The position numbers and the translations under genes are program-made. This document shows positions 6,795 to 10,321 of a stretch of DNA of 10,321 nucleotides, piece by piece; within the stretch, counting starts at the first letter, position 1; each line of letters opens with the position of its first letter. Origin of the DNA: an uncultured Chlorobiales bacterium (lineage in GTDB: Bacteria; Bacteroidota; Chlorobiia; Chlorobiales; Chlorobiaceae); NCBI GenBank assembly GCA_903901395.1, contig CAIUQW010000352.1, positions 1 to 10,321 of the forward strand. The letters are read 5' to 3'. The notes beneath the pieces were generated by a model. That model was not told the DNA's origin, ran no database searches, and saw only the letters and a list, made by a program, of their open reading frames with translations.

Positions 6795-7006
6795 TGTCGA
6801 TAATTGTCTTTATTAGATATGAGAGACGATCAGAAAAAACGGATGTGCGGGCGCACTGAAATTTGACACCCAATTTATCCCAAAAAGAGCTGTTAACCAA
6901 CAGCGAAGCCAATTATTCATCGTGACCGTCCGCGCGGGCGGGATGTTCTCTGGATTCAGTTTAAGTCGTTCAATCGCGTCGCTTGACGCATAAATGGAGA
7001 AGAATT
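6795..7006. promoter_or_regulatory. Divergent intergenic region between bchU and the 68-residue protein gene
   Basis: This 212-base gap must hold the promoter of bchU (leftward) and probably of the small gene (rightward). A perfect dyad, GCTGTT-AACC-AACAGC (6889-6904), has the size of a regulator operator. A TTGACA at 6863-6868 is a possible -35 box for the small gene, but I find no good -10 at the right spacing. A short GC-rich palindrome, GTGCGGGCGCAC, lies at 6845-6856. A GGAG at 6996-6999 is the ribosome binding site for the gene at 7007. Apart from that site, the regulatory readings are inference. Confidence 0.4.
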
Positions 7007-7213
7007 ATGCTGTCCAGCCTGTCCAAACTCACCCCGGAGCAGCTCGAAGAGATTCGCTCACTCGAACAGAAGCTCGGCAAGACGCTGCTGTCATTTTCAA
7101 GCTACGATGTTGTCTCGGAAGACCTCAACCCCGAAGAGGTCGCCGCCCTTCAGGCCCTCGAAGACAAACTCGGCACGATGCTCGTGGCCGTCAGGGAGCT
7201 GAAGAAGGGCTGA
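7007..7213 (+). CDS. Small acidic protein with an internal duplication, unknown function
   Basis: This 68-residue protein is probably cytoplasmic, since there is no signal peptide or membrane segment. I do not recognise a named family. It is made of two copies of one helical motif: residues 8-28 (LTPEQLEEIRSLEQKLGKTL and one more) and 40-60 (LNPEEVAALQALEDKLGTML and one more). They match at 9 of 21 positions (L, P, E, L, E, K, L, G, L) with a 32-residue offset. Each copy reads as a start-capped amphipathic helix ending in LEx-KLG, so a helical hairpin or dimer is likely. The ATG at 7007 is chosen because GGAG lies 7 bases upstream; an in-frame TTG at 6983 would add 8 residues lacking its own signal. 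It is transcribed divergently from bchU and is followed closely by an inverted-repeat segment. Single-motif small proteins of this L-x-x-E-Q-L type occur in other bacteria as hypothetical proteins. Confidence 0.75.
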   Translation: MLSSLSKLTPEQLEEIRSLEQKLGKTLLSFSSYDVVSEDLNPEEVAALQALEDKLGTMLVAVRELKKG

Positions 7214-7226
7214 AAAGGATTTCCCT

Positions 7227-7251
7227 GGGAGCGCCAAGCGCCTGCTCGGCA
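7227..7251 (+). repeat. 25-bp inverted repeat, left copy
   Basis: The sequence starting GGGAGCGCCAAGCGCCTG is repeated perfectly, in opposite orientation, at 7334-7358. It begins 13 bases after the stop of the small gene. The unit itself contains partial dyads (GCGC...GCGC), so each copy can also fold alone. The two copies bound a 132-base segment with no gene. I recall similar sequences recurring in Chlorobaculum genomes, but that is memory and not a result. Confidence 0.85.
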
Positions 7252-7315
7252 TCTTATTGACTTGAATAGCCCGTTGTCTGGAGATGCATGGGATACCCTG
7301 AAAGTTGAATGATCG

Positions 7316-7332
7316 TGGAGCCTTCGGCTCCA
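7316..7332. repeat. Short hairpin between the inverted repeats
   Basis: TGGAGCC-TTC-GGCTCCA is a perfect 7-bp stem with a 3-base loop, directly adjoining the right copy of the 25-bp repeat. Read on the minus strand it lies about 35 bases after the pgeF stop. It could contribute to pgeF transcript ending, but there is no T-run after it. Confidence 0.55.
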
Positions 7333-7333
7333 T

Positions 7334-7358
7334 TGCCGAGCAGGCGCTTGGCGCTCCC
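7334..7358 (-). repeat. 25-bp inverted repeat, right copy
   Basis: This is the exact reverse complement of 7227-7251. It lies 7 bases beyond the pgeF stop on the minus strand, so each copy sits just after the stop of the nearer gene and in the same orientation as that gene. The paired copies may act as a bidirectional terminator or be the ends of a small palindromic element. I see no clear target-site duplication outside the pair. Confidence 0.85.
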
Positions 7359-7365
7359 GGCTTTT

Positions 7366-8133
7366 TCAAAGCCCCCTCACCCCGATCAGCGCGAGCATCC
7401 GCCCGGTCTTGCCGTTGTCGCGGCGGAAGGAGAAGACGCGGTCTGCGTCGCGGTATGAGCAGAATTCGGAGCACTGCACTTGCGTTGGCGGGATGCCTGC
7501 GTCGAGGAGCTGGTCGCGGTTGGCTGCCGAGAGGTAGAGAAGAAACTTTCCTTCGCCGGATGGCGATGGCGTGAGATAGCGACTGTCGAACCGTGCCGCG
7601 ACTTCGCCGCCAATTTCGTAGCGCTCGCCGGAGATGCCGGTGCCGACCCAGGCGAGGCAATCGGCGGGACGAGTACCGAACGCGTCGCGCATGGCGTTGA
7701 CGGTCTTTTCGGCGATCCGCCCCGCCGTGCCCTGCCATCCAGCGTGCGCCGCGCCGGACGCGCCTGTGCGGCGGTCGTGGACGAGGATCGGGTAGCAGTC
7801 GGCGGTGAGGATGCCGACGAAAAGTCCCCGCTTGCCGGTGATGAGCGCATCGTATCCGTCGAGCTTGCCCGGCGCGGTGACGACGGCGATCTCCGTGCCA
7901 TGCACCTGCCCGGTCGTCACGATGCTTTCGGCGTCGATCCCGAGAAACGCCTCGAGCCGCCGGTAATTTTCCCGCACATGCGCCGGATCGTCGCCGACAT
8001 GCGACCCAAGATTCAGCGAATCGAGTGGCGCGCCGCTCACCCCGCCCGAGCGAGTAGTCTGAATCGCCACAAGCCCGGCGACGCCGGTGAAGATAGATGG
8101 ATAAACAGGCTCGATTCCTGAGTTCTGCGTCAT
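7366..8133 (-). CDS. pgeF: Peptidoglycan editing factor PgeF / YfiH-type multicopper-like protein
   Basis: This family (YfiH, DUF152; human relative LACC1/FAMIN) is often labelled polyphenol oxidase. E. coli YfiH was shown to remove errors such as L-Ser in place of L-Ala in muropeptide precursors, and several members cleave purine nucleosides. The 255-residue cytoplasmic protein has the three conserved metal/active-site residues: H79 in TTGQVHGTEIAVV, C113 in LTADCYPILVHD, and H130 in GAAHAGWQGTAGRI. The conserved C-terminal CSYRDADRVFSFRRDNGKTGRM is also present in outline (from residue 225). Length is normal. The ATG at 8133 has no strong ribosome binding site, but the protein aligns with the family from its first 20 residues. 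It lies alone on the minus strand, ending beside the 25-bp inverted repeat. The family assignment is firm; which activity matters here is not. Confidence 0.93.
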   Translation of the reverse strand: MTQNSGIEPVYPSIFTGVAGLVAIQTTRSGGVSGAPLDSLNLGSHVGDDPAHVRENYRRLEAFLGIDAESIVTTGQVHGTEIAVVTAPGKLDGYDALITGKRGLFVGILTADCYPILVHDRRTGASGAAHAGWQGTAGRIAEKTVNAMRDAFGTRPADCLAWVGTGISGERYEIGGEVAARFDSRYLTPSPSGEGKFLLYLSAANRDQLLDAGIPPTQVQCSEFCSYRDADRVFSFRRDNGKTGRMLALIGVRGL

Positions 8134-8437
8134 AACGTGTCGGTTACGATTTCCGGGTAGGGTGAATTTTCAGGCATCAATGTAAGGACTTTTCACGGAA
8201 CGGCAGCCGCGATATAAAGATAATACCTTGATGCTGTATGGGATTTTACTGATGAAACACTAAATTCATAGAATATTGAGTGGTGTTGTGCAGGGGGAGA
8301 AGAGTTGGTCGAATAGCTGGATGTGATTCGATAGCAATCTATTTTTTATGAATTGCTTAGATATTTGTACATTAGTAATGCGTTTAAAGTTATTAGAGGA
8401 CTTCATAAAAGCCTGCAAACAAAAAAACATAAAAAAT
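8134..8437. other. Intergenic region at the GC-to-AT composition switch
   Basis: About 300 bases separate the divergent pgeF and the adhesin-E-like gene. The first 70 bases resemble the GC-rich flank; from about 8205 the sequence turns strongly AT-rich and stays so to about 9390. The region must contain both promoters, but I cannot pick convincing boxes. An in-frame ATG at 8348 would extend the downstream protein by 30 residues, without a ribosome binding site and hiding its signal peptide. I see no tRNA, attachment site or transposon end. Confidence 0.5.
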
Positions 8438-8842
8438 ATGAAACCCTACCGTTTTCTTATAGTGGTCATGTTTATGACATTTTCAGCTTCGACATCATTT
8501 GGGGCTGATTGGAAATTGATTGGTAAATCAGCAAGCGGCAGCACATTTTATGTGGATACCTCTACCATCAGATGTAATTTTGGAATGATTTCAGCATGGA
8601 TAAAAGAGGCCTACGATAAACCTCATCATGGAAATAATGGCGATGTCGTCAAGGCTATTTATAATCGCGAAACATTAATAAATACCAGAAGTTGGCATAT
8701 AGCGATTGGAGCTAAGTATTCACAAGGCGGTGAGGAAATAGAGAAAATAAAAGATTTCTCATCGAAGCCAAGTACTCCGGATACTATTGAAGAAACAATA
8801 ACTAACTTTCTTATTGACTACTGCACTAAGCAGAAAAAATAA
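8438..8842 (+). CDS. Secreted protein resembling surface-adhesin protein E
   Basis: The predicted 134-residue protein starts with a signal peptide: MKPYR, a hydrophobic core FLIVVMFMTF, and a likely cleavage site after SFG, before ADWK. The mature part begins WKLIGKSASGSTFYVDTSTI and continues with a GMISAWIKEAYDKP segment. This fits the pattern of the surface-adhesin protein E family (W-x-x-[IV] ... Y-x-D-x-x-[ST]-I ... V-x-W), small exported proteins first named in Haemophilus. The C-terminal IEETITNFLIDYC also resembles the end of that family. A Cys in the mature start (IRCNF) and one near the end could form a disulfide. The start at 8438 is chosen for the signal peptide; the frame is open upstream to ATG 8348. 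No good ribosome binding site is visible. Codon use is AT-rich, unlike the neighbours, suggesting transfer. The gene at 8879 follows on the same strand, 36 bases on. Confidence 0.6.
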   Translation: MKPYRFLIVVMFMTFSASTSFGADWKLIGKSASGSTFYVDTSTIRCNFGMISAWIKEAYDKPHHGNNGDVVKAIYNRETLINTRSWHIAIGAKYSQGGEEIEKIKDFSSKPSTPDTIEETITNFLIDYCTKQKK

Positions 8843-8878
8843 TACTTTGAAAACAATCAACCAACTAATGGAATAATA

Positions 8879-9301
8879 ATGAAAAAACATCTTTTCACTC
8901 TTTTATTGCCATTAATAGTGCTAATGTGGGGTTGTCAAGCAAGTCCTGGTGACAAATATTTAGGAAAATGGATCAGTACCGAAAAGAATTCATTCGATGG
9001 AAGCCCCACTTTACTTGAAATGGTTATTGAAAAAAATGGCGACAATTTTATTGTAACACACAGGGCTACAGCATCTTACACATCAAAACCAAAAGAAGTA
9101 AAAATAAGCGCATCATTAACTGCTGATGGGAAGCTGAGTTTGGATGTTAATGCCTTTGTCAGCAATATGATTATATGCAATGAAAAAGATGGTACTTTGC
9201 TTTGGAATGGGGTCTCTTTCAAAAAAGAAACGCCTGAAAATTTAGCTCAAATTAAAGGGCAGCAACAAAAATTCAACACAGAAAAAACGAAGAAATATTA
9301 A
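8879..9301 (+). CDS. Predicted lipoprotein, unknown function
   Basis: This 140-residue protein has a lipoprotein signal: MKK, a hydrophobic stretch LFTLLLPLIVLMWG, then C19, the probable lipidated cysteine. The lipobox LMWGC is slightly unusual in having Trp at -2. The mature region begins QASPGDKYLGKWIS and alternates short beta-like segments (LLEMVIEKNGDNFIVTHRA, KEVKISASLTADGKLSLDV, DGTLLWNGVSFKK), suggesting a small beta-barrel or sandwich, perhaps lipocalin-like. I cannot assign a family. The C-terminal 25 residues are charged and Gln/Lys-rich. It lies 36 bases after the adhesin-E-like gene on the same strand and shares its AT-rich codon use, so the two may be one transcript and were probably acquired together. 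A strong AT-rich terminator follows. The ribosome binding site is weak. Confidence 0.75.
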   Translation: MKKHLFTLLLPLIVLMWGCQASPGDKYLGKWISTEKNSFDGSPTLLEMVIEKNGDNFIVTHRATASYTSKPKEVKISASLTADGKLSLDVNAFVSNMIICNEKDGTLLWNGVSFKKETPENLAQIKGQQQKFNTEKTKKY

Positions 9302-9307
9302 GGAATG

Positions 9308-9342
9308 AATAAGAAAGGATTTTAATAAAATCTCTTATTTTT
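9308..9342 (+). terminator. Terminator after the lipoprotein gene
   Basis: A nested AT-rich hairpin lies 7 bases after the lipoprotein stop. The outer stem is AATAAGA (9308-9314) with TCTTATT (9333-9339), and the inner palindrome is GATTTTA-A-TAAAATC (9318-9332), with a 3-base bulge on the 5' side. The stem runs directly into a T-run (TTATTTTTG). It separates this transcript from the converging metallopeptidase gene. Confidence 0.75.
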
Positions 9343-9385
9343 GTTGGATCGCATCTTTTTTATCGCCGGAACAATAATGGTCGAA

Positions 9386-10321
9386 TTAATAAATGAACGA
9401 CATTTCCATGCTCAGTTCATTATACGATTTTCCGGCAAGTTCTGCAGCTTTGCTCATCGTTATCACCTCTTCCGAAACCGCCCTGTCGAGAAGTTGCCTG
9501 AACCGCGCAGGCTCTTCCTTCGAGCGGTACTTGCCGGGTTCCTTGATTCGGTATTTCGACCAGGCAATGCAGAAATTCTTGTAAGTGAACTCATTGATAA
9601 CCCCAAGTCCTTTGGCTCTGGCCATGATCGCTCCGACAGATATACCGAAATATTCTTTAATATCGATCAGCTCTCTCTCGGTAAAGTGCGTGCGCTTTTC
9701 ACCAACGGCACGAAGAAACGACTCTTTCGGAAGCAAGAATGCTCCCGCGAAGGCATGGGCGAGTTTTTCATTGTCGCGAAGATTTGCTGCCTCGCACCGG
9801 AAAAGCAGGTGCGCCAGTTCGTGCAGCGCGGTAAAGCGGCGGCGGACGACATCGCGATTTTGGTTGAACGCGATGACCGGAATATTTCCCGACCACGCGG
9901 CGAGGCCATCGAACCCGTCCGGCGCGTCGAGCATGAGAACCCTGACGTTATAGCTTTCGAGCATTTCGACAACATCGGGAATTGGATCGACGCCGAGATT
10001 CCATTCATCACGAAGCTTTTCAGCATAGCTTTCGGCCTCTTCGAAAGAGGCGAGCACCGCATTTGGAAACGGATGGACGAACGAAGAAGCCATGCCGAGG
10101 CAGGATTCAAGTTCCCGGTACCGTTCGAGCATGTCGAGCGCTTTCGCCTCTATTCGCGCCCGCTCCTTTTCCGGCAGACGCGCATGTTTCCTGAACTCGA
10201 TGGCGCTCAATTGGGACGGTTCTCTGAAAAAATAGTCGGGCCTGACGCCAAGCGCCGATGAGAGCGAAAGCAGCGCGGGGCTGTCTGGCTGCATTTTTCC
10301 CTGCTCGTATTTGCTGAGCGC
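9386..10321 (-). CDS. XRE-family HTH regulator fused to an ImmA/IrrE-type metallopeptidase (N-terminus outside window)
   Basis: Such fused proteins bind DNA and carry a zinc peptidase domain (COG2856). They act as regulators of stress responses, mobile elements or toxin-antitoxin modules. The frame is open to the right edge: the nine codons before the methionine at 10294 read ALSKYEQGK and continue MQPDSPALLSLSSALGVRPDYFF. That is the second half of an XRE helix-turn-helix, so 10294 is not the start. At least 311 residues are present. The zinc motif HELAHLLF has its HEXXH at 9809-9823; downstream, EKLAHAFAGAFLLPKESF is the usual helix carrying a further acidic residue. The C-terminal 120 residues include a second helical region (VITMSKAAELAGKSYNELSM). 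GC-rich codon use matches the core genome, in contrast to the adjoining island. Family members often neighbour a small toxin-like gene, but none follows here; the next gene converges. Confidence 0.88.
   Translation of the reverse strand, partial: ALSKYEQGKMQPDSPALLSLSSALGVRPDYFFREPSQLSAIEFRKHARLPEKERARIEAKALDMLERYRELESCLGMASSFVHPFPNAVLASFEEAESYAEKLRDEWNLGVDPIPDVVEMLESYNVRVLMLDAPDGFDGLAAWSGNIPVIAFNQNRDVVRRRFTALHELAHLLFRCEAANLRDNEKLAHAFAGAFLLPKESFLRAVGEKRTHFTERELIDIKEYFGISVGAIMARAKGLGVINEFTYKNFCIAWSKYRIKEPGKYRSKEEPARFRQLLDRAVSEEVITMSKAAELAGKSYNELSMEMSFIY

Noticed and set aside
6225..6803. 192-codon open frame on the plus strand opposite bchU
   Set aside because: It is antisense to a well-supported bchU and its composition is typical of a shadow frame.
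6863..6891. Sigma-70 promoter for the small gene based on TTGACA at 6863
   Set aside because: At 17 bases spacing the next hexamer is AGAGCT, with no resemblance to a -10 box. It is mentioned only as a possibility.
8348..8437. 30-residue N-terminal extension of the adhesin-E-like protein
   Set aside because: There is no ribosome binding site, and it would bury the signal peptide that starts at 8438.
9341..10261. 306-codon open frame on the plus strand
   Set aside because: It is the antisense of the HTH-ImmA gene, whose HEXXH motif and HTH are clear. The plus-strand product has no recognisable features.

Overview
The window looks like a chromosomal segment of a green sulfur bacterium (Chlorobi), most likely a Chlorobaculum species. 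The strongest sign is an intact BchU, the bacteriochlorophyllide C-20 methyltransferase specific to chlorosome pigments. It matches the Chlorobaculum tepidum enzyme closely from memory and keeps Tyr246 and His290 at the same numbers. The GC-rich coding style of most of the window fits this assignment.

Layout. Positions 1-4083 hold the distal end of a division and cell-wall (dcw) cluster on the plus strand: the C-terminus of murC, then ftsQ, ftsA and ftsZ. The first genes are tightly packed, with a longer spacer before ftsZ. Next, on the same strand, is an acetyl-CoA hydrolase/CoA-transferase family gene (4232-5527) with its own ribosome binding site and hairpins in its leader. It converges on bchU (minus strand, 5778-6794). 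The gap between them is dense with structure: a terminator-like palindrome, a 14-bp perfect hairpin, and two facing arrays of a degenerate 9-bp tandem repeat. Divergent from bchU is a 68-residue protein built from two copies of one short motif (7007-7213). It is followed by a 132-bp segment bounded by perfect 25-bp inverted repeats, which lies next to the 3' end of pgeF/yfiH (minus strand, 7366-8133).

From about 8200 to 9390 the DNA becomes strongly AT-rich. This stretch carries two small exported proteins: one resembling surface-adhesin protein E and one lipoprotein. It looks like acquired DNA. GC-rich coding resumes with a minus-strand XRE-HTH plus ImmA/IrrE-type zinc peptidase that runs off the right edge, so its N-terminus is missing.

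Working together: MurC makes a peptidoglycan precursor. FtsQ, FtsA and FtsZ build the septal machinery, with FtsA tethering FtsZ to the membrane. PgeF probably corrects errors in peptidoglycan precursors, although it lies away from the dcw block. BchU belongs to light harvesting, and the CoA-transferase probably to acetate/acyl-CoA metabolism. I see no RNA genes, CRISPR array, transposase or integrase. Most of the window is ordinary core genome. The less explained parts are the repeats at 5555-5769 and 7227-7358, the duplicated small protein, two unusual features of FtsZ, and the AT-rich island.
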